Under the pieces are notes generated by a model that ran no database searches, was not told the origin of the DNA, and was given only the letters and a program-made list of their open reading frames with translations. This document shows, one piece after another, positions 1-10,364 of a stretch of 60,879 nt of DNA (the first letter of the stretch is position 1; each line of letters starts with the position of its first letter). Position numbers and translations under genes: made by a program. Source of the stretch: Hofstenia miamia (Eukaryota; Xenacoelomorpha; Acoela); NCBI GenBank assembly GCA_004352715.1, contig SCFE01000058.1, positions 684,714 to 745,592 on the forward strand. Direction: 5' to 3'.

Positions 1-44
1 GGGGGGGCGATCGCCCCCATCGCCCCCTACTGGATCCGCCACTG
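1..44 (-). mobile_element. End of a hAT-like MITE, cut by the window edge
   Basis: Read on the minus strand the element begins CAGTGGCGGATCCAG and runs into a G-rich stretch. This kind of terminus is common in non-autonomous hAT-type elements of animals. A GGCGATCGCC palindrome lies inside it. Only one end is in the window, so the target duplication cannot be tested. A related end (ATCCGCCATTGTACT) occurs at about 17054-17072. Confidence 0.5.
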
Positions 45-811
45 TACTGAATTCAAATTATATTACTATATACAAAATCTTGATTTGACAACATTCTCAT
101 AGGTGGCTTTGCATTGGGTTCTGTTTGTGATAATTGTGCTTCAAATCGCCATTGTATGTCTCTTTTTACGGTTTTAGAAAAGATGAAAATTGGGTTGTGC
201 AAAATCCAATTAAATCTGCTTTTACTTACTACTTAATAGTCGATTCACCGCATCTGTTAAAGACAACACGGAACTCTTGGATTACTGAGAAACAATAAAT
301 GATTTCATTTAAAAAAAAGAGGCTAAATAGAGCCATCTCAATTCATTACATCGAATGGAGAAAATATCAAAAAAATAAAAAATTACGTTTTTATTTTCAT
401 AATAACAAATAAGATTTACTGCAAAAATAAGAGATTTTTCTGAGAGTGTAGAAATTGTAAGCAGTGTTATTGAGGAATCTTCAGTTTCTCTTGAACAATG
501 GCAAAATTAGGCTGTGTTTCATGTTGCTGGTTATATTGCGCACAGATTTCCTAGTAAACCTGAACTTGTGGGAAAAATTAATTATGAAAATGTTGAGAGC
601 ACATTTACTTTATTACGAAGTTCCTTACAAACTCAATTTTGCTATAAGTGGAGATTTTGTATGTATTATTGATTAAATTTTCCACTATCCTTTTAAAATA
701 TACTATATAACAGTGATAGCGGCATTAGTTAGATAAAACCGCCCGCATTCAAATTTTAAGGTAACAAATTAAGTTTCAACTCCAGTAAATTTCAGAACTC
801 CTTGATATATA
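45..811. other. AT-rich DNA, no supported gene
   Basis: There are only short open frames with no recognisable motif. No repeat structure stands out. If the exon at 4989 belongs to a gene whose first exon lies upstream of the window, this stretch would be intron. Confidence 0.5.
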
Positions 812-813
812 TA

Positions 814-2206
814 CGAGGGTGAGTCAAAAAGTAATGATAATATCTATGCCATTTGAAAAATTTAAGTAGAAGGAAAACAAGTTTTGTCTTATTTGAAATA
901 TAGCTATTCATACCCGTGATTTGAACTGAGTTTGAATTTGCTTACACTGCTGTCAGCCTCTTAAAACCAATTCAAAGTCTAGCGTTTTACGCTATATAAG
1001 TTTCAATCAATGGAGAGCACCAAAATTGAAATTCGCAGCAATGTCAAGTTTCTAACGAAACTTGGTTGGAAGCCGGCCGACATCATTAATGCATTGAGCT
1101 CTGTCTACGAGGATAGTGCTCCTCCAGATCCCACTGTCTACCGATGGATTCGTGAATTCAAACAGGGCAGAGATTCGGTGGAAGATGAACAAAGGAGTGG
1201 CAGACCCAGAACGTCCAGATCAGAAGACATCATCATCGCTGTTCAAAAGGCAGTTGAGCAAGACTGACGAGTGACTATCGATGCTATTGCGGAAGAAGTT
1301 GGCATCTCCCACGGCAGTGTCCATGCCATCCTAAAAGAGAATCTTGAGCTCAGCAAGCTCAGTGCTCGATGGGTGCCTCACATGCTGCGCCCCGAACACA
1401 AGGCCCAGCGCATCGAATGTGCTACGAATCTTCTCAATCGTTTGGACACTGATCGCGAGGATTTTTACGCGCGAATCGTCACCGGCGACGAAACTTGGAT
1501 TTTTCAATACGATCCTGAATCCAAAATTCAGTCAAAGGAATGGCTACCCCGCGGCACCCATGGGCCAAAGAAGTTCCGTGCGGCTCATTCAGTTGCGAAG
1601 GTCCTGTCAACTGTTTTCTGAGACACTGAGGGAGTCATCTTGGTGGACTTTCTAGAGGACCAGAAATTTATCACAGCAGTCTACTACGAGGCGGTCCTGC
1701 TGAAACTTTGCAGAGCAATTGCGAGAAAGCGACCTGATAAGCTGAGCCGACACATCATTTTTCATCATGACAACGCGCCAGCACACACTTCGAGACTCTG
1801 TCGTGATGCTCTTCGACGATTCCGTTGGGAGATTTTGCAGCATCCTCCTTACAGCCCCGATCTGGCTCCTTCGGACTTCTTCTTGTTTCCCAAGATGAAA
1901 GAAGCCATTAAAGGAGTCCGACATGAAAGCAAAGAAGCAGCGAAAAAGGCTGCCCTTGAGTGGTTGGCGGGGCAGTCTTCAGACTTCTTTCGAAAGGGAC
2001 TGGAACGATGGAAGCACCGCATGGAAAAGTGTCTGATGTGTGAAGGAGACTATGTAGAGAAATGATTCTTACTTTATTGAACTCTTACTTTATCATGTTA
2101 ATGATTTAACGAAAATCATGGTGTAGAAACTTTTTGTCAGAATACAAGATTCTGAAATTATTGTCACTCTTTTATAAAATTATCATTACTTTTTTACTCT
2201 CCCTCG
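814..2206 (+). mobile_element. mariner transposon with near-perfect TIRs and TA duplication
   Basis: The ends are inverted copies of one sequence of about 28 bases beginning CGAGGGTGAGTCAAAAAG on the left and CGAGGGAGAGTAAAAAAG on the right, two mismatches near the tips. They are flanked by TA at 812-813 and 2207-2208, the mariner target duplication. The length, about 1.39 kb, is that of a full-length element. The single transposase frame inside is broken only by two stop codons, so the copy is structurally complete but inactive as read. Confidence 0.93.
1010..2065 (+). pseudogene. mariner transposase with two in-frame TGA stops
   Basis: One reading frame of about 351 codons, the normal mariner length, runs from ATG to TGA. 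It is interrupted by TGA at 1265-1267 and 1619-1621. The N-terminal part holds the helix-turn-helix region and an RSGRPRTSRSED linker. The catalytic domain shows TGDETW (first Asp), HHDNAPAHTS (second Asp) and YSPDLAPSDFF (third Asp). There are 34 residues between the last two, the DD34D spacing of mariner. The WVPH motif is also present. The first stop sits where CGA (Arg) would fit and the second where TGG (Trp) would fit, so each is a single transition. It would catalyse cut-and-paste transposition in the nucleus if intact. Confidence 0.93.
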
Positions 2207-2208
2207 TA

Positions 2209-4988
2209 TATCTATATATATATTTATATATATATATGCATAATTTTCAAATTAGTGACTGAATGGGTCAGATTTTCACACTAGTACTAACCTTGATACA
2301 AAACTTTATTCTCAACCTTGGCCAGACCCGAAGTTGTATCAACTGTTACTTTTGGAGCCGAAAGGAACTAAAATTTGATTAGAAATAACAGAAAATTTCC
2401 GACATTTTTTGAAATATTTAACTTTGATTTTTCTCTCAATAGCATAATTTTATATATAATGTATAATATTGTCTTGCAAGTTTGAACTCAAGCCCAACCC
2501 CGATTGCACCTGGTTCAGGTAATCATAAGTATGAGCCCTGTGAATGCAAAAACGAATATACAATATTTTTTTGGAGATAGACCACCCAAGTCCCATTTAG
2601 AAGCATTGGGATAGAGTGCGGTTTTAAATGAAAGATGAGCCACTCCATTATCCTGCGGTACTTACTGATTTATACATCTTAATTAGTTGGTGAGCTGTGA
2701 ACTTCTAAAACTGTTTTAGCAAACCATTAAGGATTTAAAGAATTTTTCAGACTCGCTTTGGCTAAGTTTGATGCACACTTACTTAAATGATATACTTTAA
2801 AATACTGAAATTTTCCTGCAATTTATGAAATCCTTAACTTTAGCAATTAAGAAAGCATGAGAAATTGATTTGTCAGAGCTACTTTTAGACTCTTTGAGGT
2901 TTTAACAAATTTAATTATTCAGTCAAATCTTAGTTATGAGATAAAGAATAGGGAAGAATGAAGCATATTGGAAGTTATCTGCTTCTGAAAAATATGGGAC
3001 CCCATGAAATATGTCATAGTTGACCTTTATTTTATATAAATCCGGTTTCAAAGACACAGCATTATTATTTAGCTAAAATTAACTAGAAAAATGACAATCT
3101 GTCTCAGGGCTCAATCAACACTGATGGTAATGCATAAGTTGAACGGGTCAATAAAAGTCTCGACCCGACCTGCACTACTTTTTGTTGACCCGACTCAACC
3201 TGCAGGTCAACCCACACGTTTTCCACATATATTACCCGTGATGCGACAAGATGAAAGTAAGATGAATAGTATAATGCCTACAATTTTTAAAATGAAAGGA
3301 TGAATGAAACAATTCCAAATGAATAAAAAATTATTAAAATGTTTAAAATTTTTAGAGATTTAAATGTTTGATTTATTAAATTGATCCGTAAATCTGTTTG
3401 TTTTCTTCCAATTTAATGATCATAACTGACCCACGATTCGTCAGACCCGGTAAGAGGTCTTACCGTCGCAAATAAAAAAGAATTAAGTTATTTCGGAAAC
3501 ACTTTCTCAATTACAATTTAAATTAATATAAATACTGCAACTAATTAGCTAATGTAAGTAACTTTAGTTTTAAAGTGAATCAACTGTAGTAAAGAAACAA
3601 CTACAACACGTAGCAGGTCTCTACCGGCCTTAAAATATATGAATACCGGCCGGCTCAGACCATTCTGTCTGTCACGGCCGCCGAGTAAATTATAGAGCAA
3701 TTTTACGATCCCAAATACTATAAGATCTCAACGTAAAATTTAAATTTTTGAAGGGTGGGTTTGCTGCTCATATTTGGTTTTTAAATTATTGTTTGGCAAT
3801 TGGAAAAATAAATTTTTTAGAATGCACTTTGAACGATCCGACCCAACCTGCAGGTCGACCTGACCCGTTTCTACCTATGTAGTAGGGTAAGTTTGATAAT
3901 CGATAGAACATATGTCACATGAAGATGACCCAAATGTATATTTTGATATATAATGCTAGTTCTTATGATTAATACCCGCAGAGCAATCAAGTTGCGAAAT
4001 GTGGTTGAAATCATTGAATAAGTAAAATTGGGTAAATGCGTATAGCGATGCATTGAAACGTTTCAAATATGCAAACTCCAGTTTACAGTATTATGTTTGC
4101 ATTCAAGATAAACTGAACCATATGTTCAGCTTAGCCAAAATCAAATGGTTTACTTTACTGACATCGCCATTCTGAATTTCGACTTAAACCATGGTTGTAG
4201 CCTTTGCTCATTTAATGTGAATGTAACACATATGCTTGTGCTAATACTTAAAATCAATCAAAAGCAATTAATAAATTACTAAAAAGGAAAATCATTCTCA
4301 AATCATAATCACATTATCAATGGTACCAAATAATATTGCATGATAATGGGCGCAAGGTCAAGGTGGTGATACGCACACATGACAAAAGCATAAGCAAAAA
4401 ATAAGCATGATGCCTATTATTTATGTTGGTACAGTTTGATCACCTGTTCAGTTTACCCTACACCCTCATACCACATTTGTACAAGAGAGGATATGGTGCT
4501 TAGTATGGACCCGAAACCTATCATAATATTCACTAACAGAACATTGCCCGATCCAAAGTTTCCTACCCAATCCCATACGTAGATTTTAATTCGCAATACT
4601 CACATCTTGGATCATATTCTGATACGTTAAAGATAACCATTAATTGATATTACTTAACGTCTTAGATGTTTCTCAATTAGTCTAAGCTTTGTATCCGAGC
4701 CTAAACTGATAAGAAATCCGAAATCGGTTCGGATATAATCGGATACCCAATGACACTTTATAATTTGTATGAGTTGAATTATTCATAATACAACAATGTA
4801 TTTAACATTTTTTTTCAAATTTTACATTTCAAAATATTATAATATATTTAGCTTTGTAGTTGAATCATTGAATTAAAGGCTAATATTTTTGAACTGCTGA
4901 TATACATATTTAAATTTTGTGTCTTTAAAGATATGTATGTGTGAAAATGCAGCATTTTAATTATTTTGATTATTTAATAAATATTTAG
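2209..4988. repeat. Old repeat-derived DNA with scattered GACCCGAC motifs
   Basis: No gene is supported. Between about 3150 and 3880 the sequence repeatedly carries GACCCGAC, CCTGCAGGTC and GGTCAACC-like words (for example 3158-3215, 3430-3455 and 3838-3870). This suggests decayed copies of one repeat. A short TA tract sits at 2212-2237 next to the mariner end. If the exon at 4989 is part of a working gene, this region is its intron. Confidence 0.4.
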
Positions 4989-5196
4989 AAAGAAGTGGTG
5001 GACGGATCAAAACGAGTGTCCTGTTAGAGAGACAAGTATTGATTTCAGTCAATCGCCAATATCAATTTATCAAACAGCAGGATTGTTTTTGATTCTTTCT
5101 GGAGGTGCTACCATTGGACTTATCATAAAATTGATTGAAGTTGCAAGGAAATTTCTTAATAAAACAATTGTACATTCAGAAACAAAAGCATTGTAA
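4989..5196 (+). CDS. Last exon (M4) of a third iGluR gene, orphan in this window
   Basis: The sequence ATATTTAG at 4981-4988 is a splice acceptor. The exon opens in phase 2 and encodes KKWWTDQNECPVRE, then a Gln/Ser-rich turn, the M4 helix (YQTAGLFLILSGGATIGLI) and a short basic cytoplasmic tail ending at TAA 5194-5196. It aligns throughout with the last exons at 19587 and 32801, with the same phase, the WW pair, the Cys and the QTAG start of M4. AATAAA at 5325-5330 is a candidate polyadenylation signal. No S1/S2 exon is found between 1 and 4988. The main exon therefore lies upstream of the window behind a long intron holding the mariner copy, or has been lost. Confidence 0.85.
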
Positions 5197-6299
5197 AGCT
5201 TGAATCAATTTTCATGTATAGCATACATTTTATTTTAAAAAACTGGTTTTTAACATATCATTGATATTATTAATTTGGTAAAGTCGTTAATATAACTCGG
5301 AAGAAGTTATAATTTATAACTATCAATAAATATTATTCAATTGTCATAAAAAACCAACTAGTATTCAAAACATGAATAACAACTTTTTTGCTTGTTAAAC
5401 GTACGTAAGCAATGAACTATATTCATTTTTCGAAAATTAAAGATATTGCAATATAGGTTGTAGAGACTCACTAGATAAAATGTTATTGAATCACATTAGT
5501 GACGCTAGATCATCTGATGTCATTGCGGCAGATTTCATTTGTTGGCATATTTCAAATGGTGTTACTTAATGTTCTGCATCAATATCAAAAGTAGATAAAG
5601 CAAGATTTATAAGAAAATGTAATAGATTTGCTATTTAGTACAATTCAAATTTCTAATATAATCGAGAAGGCTCACCACATCAAAATAATTGCCATATATA
5701 TACAGTATATATATATNCCGTGGTAACAATAGGCCTACTGGGGAAAGCCAGCCACATTAAATAAATGGCTTAACACATTTCTGGTGGCCACCTCCTGGGT
5801 GAATGTGGAAGTGCCGTCATATTTTAGAATGAAGATGGAAACTTGAAGATTGCACAATGCTGAACTTTGTCACTCAAAGCCATTGTGGTAATGTACGCTT
5901 TTACAATTTATACACAGTTTGCTAAAGAAATTGCTGTTTTCCACCTCTTGCATATTTGTTTTGATCAATATTAACGCACTTGGAAACACGCTCTAATGCA
6001 AATAACACATCATTTATTTGGGTTTTAGATCTATGAATTGTTTTCCTTAAAACATTACATTGCATGTTTAAACATTGTTACAACAAAACACGCCCTAAGT
6101 GAAATTTGTCATCAAAAATATCAGTTTGCCTAAATCCTAGAAATCAAAAATAGAAACTTTGTCAAAAGAATTAATTTGCTCAATTTAGTTTTGTCAAAAA
6201 TATTTCGTCACTAGATGGCGTCCAATAGAATTGCCTCATTTCCATGTGGCAAAAAGTCATGGGTGTCCCATTGGCACGGCCTAGCGCTCTATATAACTA
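5197..6299. other. Non-coding DNA with a single-N joint
   Basis: This holds the 3' flank of the iGluR exon, a short TA tract at 5696-5716 ending in one N at 5717, then a segment (5718-5830) with GCCA/TGGC-rich words resembling MITE debris. No coding sequence was recognised. Confidence 0.4.
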
Positions 6300-6323
6300 C
6301 TTAGGCGTGACACTAACCTTAGT

Positions 6324-7195
6324 ATGCCATACTGTATTAAATGCGGAAGGAAACAAAGCACCCTAACTGTAAGTAGTCGTGGTACAATGTGTAGTCTGTA
6401 CACTAAAGATAATCTTGAAACAGGTAGGAAATGTAAGAAATGCTATGACCAAATCAATAAAGTTGAAATCAAATGTTTCCAATGTCAAGCACATTATCAT
6501 GCAGAATGTGTTAGTTTTAATGATGCAAACATAAGTCTTATCAAAGAAATATAAAACTAAATGTAGGTATTGCACTTTGGTTATGCGATACATGCATGCC
6601 ACTCTATGGAGAGAACCAGTTTAATGAATACTTAAAATCGCTGGAAGATAACGTTAAATTAATTACTGAAAACACTAAATCATATTCCGAAGCTGTACAA
6701 AAGTCATCTAAGAAAACTTTAGTTAGTCAAATGGATCATGACATCAAGGAAATCAAACCTCAAGTGATATGTGATCTAAGACTAAGCAATCTACCGGAAA
6801 GTACCAAAGATAATAAATTTGATAAACTAGAAGATGATTTCTTGAGAGTTGAAAAAGTTCTAGAGTTCCTCGGTGGTAATCGTATTGTCCAAATTGCTGA
6901 TATTTATCGAAGGGGTAAGTATCACGAATCAAGAAAACAACCAAGAATGATAAATATAAAATTAAAGGACCCTTTCGATGTACGGAAGATCCTAGCCAAT
7001 CGTAGTGCACTTAAGAACTACTCTTTTGTTAAAAATCTTTTCATATCCCATGGATTAACAATACAAGAAGAGGAAATTGAGAACAATCTGCTAAAAAGAA
7101 GGAGAGAATTGATAGACAAAGAAGGTAAAGACCCTAAACAAATACGAATAAAGAACCTGCAATTATTTGATGGAAACATTAAAATTGTCAATTGA
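6324..7195 (+). pseudogene. LINE ORF1 protein with PHD-type zinc finger (one frameshift)
   Basis: The first part (6324-6554) carries CIKCG, then KCKKC, IKCFQCQAHYHAEC and, after a shift of frame near 6545, WLCDTC. This Cys4-His-Cys3 order is that of a PHD finger, as found at the start of ORF1 in some CR1-like elements. The second part (6596-7195) is open for about 200 codons. It has a polar, probably helical segment, then a basic C-terminal domain (NLFISHGLTIQEEEI and RIKNLQLFDG) like the nucleic-acid binding domain of LINE ORF1 proteins. Its role would be RNA binding and chaperoning in the retrotransposition particle. Confidence 0.75.
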
Positions 7196-7236
7196 CTAAA
7201 CACCTATGACTTATCTAAATCATCCTACCCAAGTGT

Positions 7237-7774
7237 TTTTAGTAATAATGTCAATGGCATAGTATCGAAATTTCTCGAATTTCAAAGTGTACTCAAAGAA
7301 AATTCCTATGTTTTAGCATGTATTCAGGAAACGAAGTTAAATAAGAATACACCAAATGTGACACTAAATATAGAAAACTACTACCTTATAAGACTTGATC
7401 GCAACTTAGATAATTTCTTAGAAACAGGTGGGGGTGGTCTACTTATGTATGTCAGTAAGGACTGGTGCATTCATGTTCCTAAAATGATAAAAGAAGTGTC
7501 AACACCTGATATTGAAATGATCGTAGTAGTCTGCAGACCCAGGTTCTTACCTAAGAGGTATGGGTGTATAGTGGCTATTAATTTGTATCTACCACCAAGA
7601 AGAAGAAAACATGAAAGCAATAAGATATTAAGATCCACAATGAAATTTATATCTAAGGTTTACCAAAATGCCTATATAATATTACTTGGTGCTGCAAATA
7701 AAAAGACTTTACAAGTAATTGAAGATTTTCAGCTGAGCCTACGTTTTTTCCCAACGAAAACCAACTGGACGTAG
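7237..7774 (+). pseudogene. LINE ORF2, endonuclease domain
   Basis: An open frame from about 7237 encodes NNVNGI, ACIQETKLN (catalytic Glu of the IQET motif), GGGGLLMYVSKDW and AINLYLPP, all hallmarks of the apurinic/apyrimidinic-like endonuclease of LINEs. The segment ILLGAANKKTL lies where the GDFN motif is expected, so the catalytic Asp and Asn context has been lost. The frame then decays. Normally this domain nicks target DNA to prime reverse transcription. Confidence 0.8.
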
Positions 7775-7808
7775 CATATTTAACATAAAAATGTATATAC
7801 AGTAGGAA

Positions 7809-8792
7809 TTGGAACCACCAATAGAAAGCTGTTACATCATATACCATATGGCAATTACTTTGAAACCTAAATTCTCTTCCTGTAATAAAGCAAGATATCC
7901 GTTTAAAGCCGAATACAACATCGAAAATGTTAATATAACCAAAATGGAGACAATATTAAATGACATGGATTGGGATGAACTACTTAAAAGAGACAACAAA
8001 ATTGATAATCAAGTTGATATAATTGAAAAGCAAATATTACAAATTTTAAAAATCAACACTACTAATTATAAAGTCCGCAATAAAGGAATGCAATATATAC
8101 AGGATACTTTCTTAAGATTTATGCTGGCTAATAAGAAGTCGTTAGTATAAAGTCAAAAGAAGCATGAACTGAACGTTTTGCAAAGAAAAATTAACAAATA
8201 TGTCAAAACTAAAAGACGACAAGAAATGGAAAAACTTACNAATTATAAAGTCCGCAATAAAGGAATGCAATATATACAGGATACTTTCTTAAGATTTATG
8301 CTGGCTAATAAGAAGTCGTTACTATAAAGTCAAAAGAAGCATGAACTGAACGTTTTGCAAAGAAAAATTAACAAATATGTGAAAACTAAAAGACGACAAG
8401 AAATGGAAAAATTTACCGTCGATCAATTATATATTGAAATGAGAAGACGCACGAAACCAGCAGTACCTAAGATACAAATAAACTCTTTTGAAGCACATAC
8501 GCTTAATATGGGTTTCACTTCATTTAACAAACATAAATCTCTGGACGATCAATTGTGCGATTTTGGCAACCATGATGAAGAGGTACCAATAATTACAGAA
8601 ATAATGGTGGAAAACACCCTGGATTTTTAAAAAATTTGCAAAGGAGCTGGCTAAACCCTATCGATATTTATACCAAAAATGTCTACATGAGTGTNAAATC
8701 AGCAGTAGTAATACCCATACCTAAAATACCAAATCCAGATAAAAATAACTATAAACACTTCAGACCAATAACAATAACACCCATTGCAGCAA
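7809..8792 (+). pseudogene. LINE ORF2, linker and start of reverse transcriptase
   Basis: Frames at 7809-8150 and 8355-8630 carry the polar linker between endonuclease and reverse transcriptase. At 8690-8792 the motif SAVVIPIPKIPN followed by NNYKHFRPITITPIA is reverse transcriptase block 1-2 (the NYRPI/SI motif). It stops at the N gap. The sequence 8064-8239 is repeated with a few differences at 8241-8416, across the single N at 8240. Confidence 0.75.
8064..8416 (+). repeat. Direct duplication of 176 bases around a single N
   Basis: The blocks 8064-8239 and 8241-8416 are nearly identical, with a few substitutions, and are separated only by the N at 8240. This is best read as two overlapping contigs or haplotypes placed end to end, not as a biological repeat. 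Confidence 0.8.
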
Positions 8793-9723
8793 NNNNNNNN
8801 NNNNNNNNNNNNNNNNNNNNNNNNNNNNNNNNNNNNNNNNNNNNNNNNNNNNNNNNNNNNNNNNNNNNNNNNNNNNNNNNNNNNNNNNNNNNNNNNNNNN
8901 NNNNNNNNNNNNNNNNNNNNNNNNNNNNNNNNNNNNNNNNNNNNNNNNNNNNNNNNNNNNNNNNNNNNNNNNNNNNNNNNNNNNNNNNNNNNNNNNNNNN
9001 NNNNNNNNNNNNNNNNNNNNNNNNNNNNNNNNNNNNNNNNNNNNNNNNNNNNNNNNNNNNNNNNNNNNNNNNNNNNNNNNNNNNNNNNNNNNNNNNNNNN
9101 NNNNNNNNNNNNNNNNNNNNNNNNNNNNNNNNNNNNNNNNNNNNNNNNNNNNNNNNNNNNNNNNNNNNNNNNNNNNNNNNNNNNNNNNNNNNNNNNNNNN
9201 NNNNNNNNNNNNNNNNNNNNNNNNNNNNNNNNNNNNNNNNNNNNNNNNNNNNNNNNNNNNNNNNNNNNNNNNNNNNNNNNNNNNNNNNNNNNNNNNNNNN
9301 NNNNNNNNNNNNNNNNNNNNNNNNNNNNNNNNNNNNNNNNNNNNNNNNNNNNNNNNNNNNNNNNNNNNNNNNNNNNNNNNNNNNNNNNNNNNNNNNNNNN
9401 NNNNNNNNNNNNNNNNNNNNNNNNNNNNNNNNNNNNNNNNNNNNNNNNNNNNNNNNNNNNNNNNNNNNNNNNNNNNNNNNNNNNNNNNNNNNNNNNNNNN
9501 NNNNNNNNNNNNNNNNNNNNNNNNNNNNNNNNNNNNNNNNNNNNNNNNNNNNNNNNNNNNNNNNNNNNNNNNNNNNNNNNNNNNNNNNNNNNNNNNNNNN
9601 NNNNNNNNNNNNNNNNNNNNNNNNNNNNNNNNNNNNNNNNNNNNNNNNNNNNNNNNNNNNNNNNNNNNNNNNNNNNNNNNNNNNNNNNNNNNNNNNNNNN
9701 NNNNNNNNNNNNNNNNNNNNNNN
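8793..9723. other. Assembly gap (931 N)
   Basis: The gap replaces the palm domain of the LINE reverse transcriptase, including the expected FADD motif. Confidence 0.99.
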
Positions 9724-10213
9724 CATGGAACAACCTTAATAAAATATCTGGGTATTAAAATAAATAAGGATTTGAACTGGAATGATCAAGTGGATTATAT
9801 TGTTTGTAAGGCATTTCGTTCTATTTTAATAACGTCTTTCTTTATTGAATTTATTCCAACCCATAAACAATGGATGATTTTTAAAACATACATTAAGCCA
9901 ATATATACATATGCTTCTGTGGTGTGGGTACCAGGAATTTCCGAAAATAATAGAAAATCCTTACCAAAACCGCTCAAACTGTTTTCCAAACTGTCAAACA
10001 TCAGTAAATACGAGCTTATTGATAGCATTAATAGTACTTTCAACGAAAACTTTTAAACAATACTCCTGGAATATTCATAATGATAATGATCATCCCATGC
10101 ATGAAAGAATGAAATTCTCTAAACATAGTACTCGAACTAAAGTTATTCTAGATATGAAAAGAGACGTACGACGAAGCAAAGCCTTTCTACCAGCGCACTT
10201 AAATTGTCAATAA
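9724..10213 (+). pseudogene. LINE ORF2, reverse transcriptase C-terminal part
   Basis: The frame starting right at the gap reads IKYLGIKINKDLNWNDQV, the conserved YLGI...L.W block that follows the palm domain. It continues through TYIKPIYTYASVVWVPG (the thumb-region Tyr-Ala motif) to a stop at 10056. A shift of frame then gives a basic tail ending near 10213 (STRTKVILDMKRDVRRSKAF). It belongs to the same element as the endonuclease upstream. Confidence 0.8.
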
Positions 10214-10329
10214 TGGAACTCTCCCCCGGTTCCCATAGTAATGTTTCTATTTAAATTTTCCAACTTTCCTTTTTACATGACACTTTGTGTTGTGTACAGG
10301 AAGAAAAGCGTGGATACATTACATTACAT

Positions 10330-10364
10330 TATATATATATATATATATAATATATATATATATA
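10330..10364. repeat. TA microsatellite at the LINE 3' end
   Basis: Alternating TA tract directly after the ACATT repeats of the LINE tail. A second tract lies at 10876-10896. Confidence 0.9.

Noticed and set aside
1010-2065. TGA as a sense codon or selenocysteine, to explain in-frame TGA
   Set aside because: TGA ends the intact receptor gene 1 and is absent inside it. The stops fall only in decaying transposons at positions where Arg or Trp is expected.
8636-9758. Long open frames of 300+ codons on both strands
   Set aside because: They are open only because they run through the N gap. The same applies to frames over 21934-22074, 30015-30568 (opposite strand) and 55607-55747.
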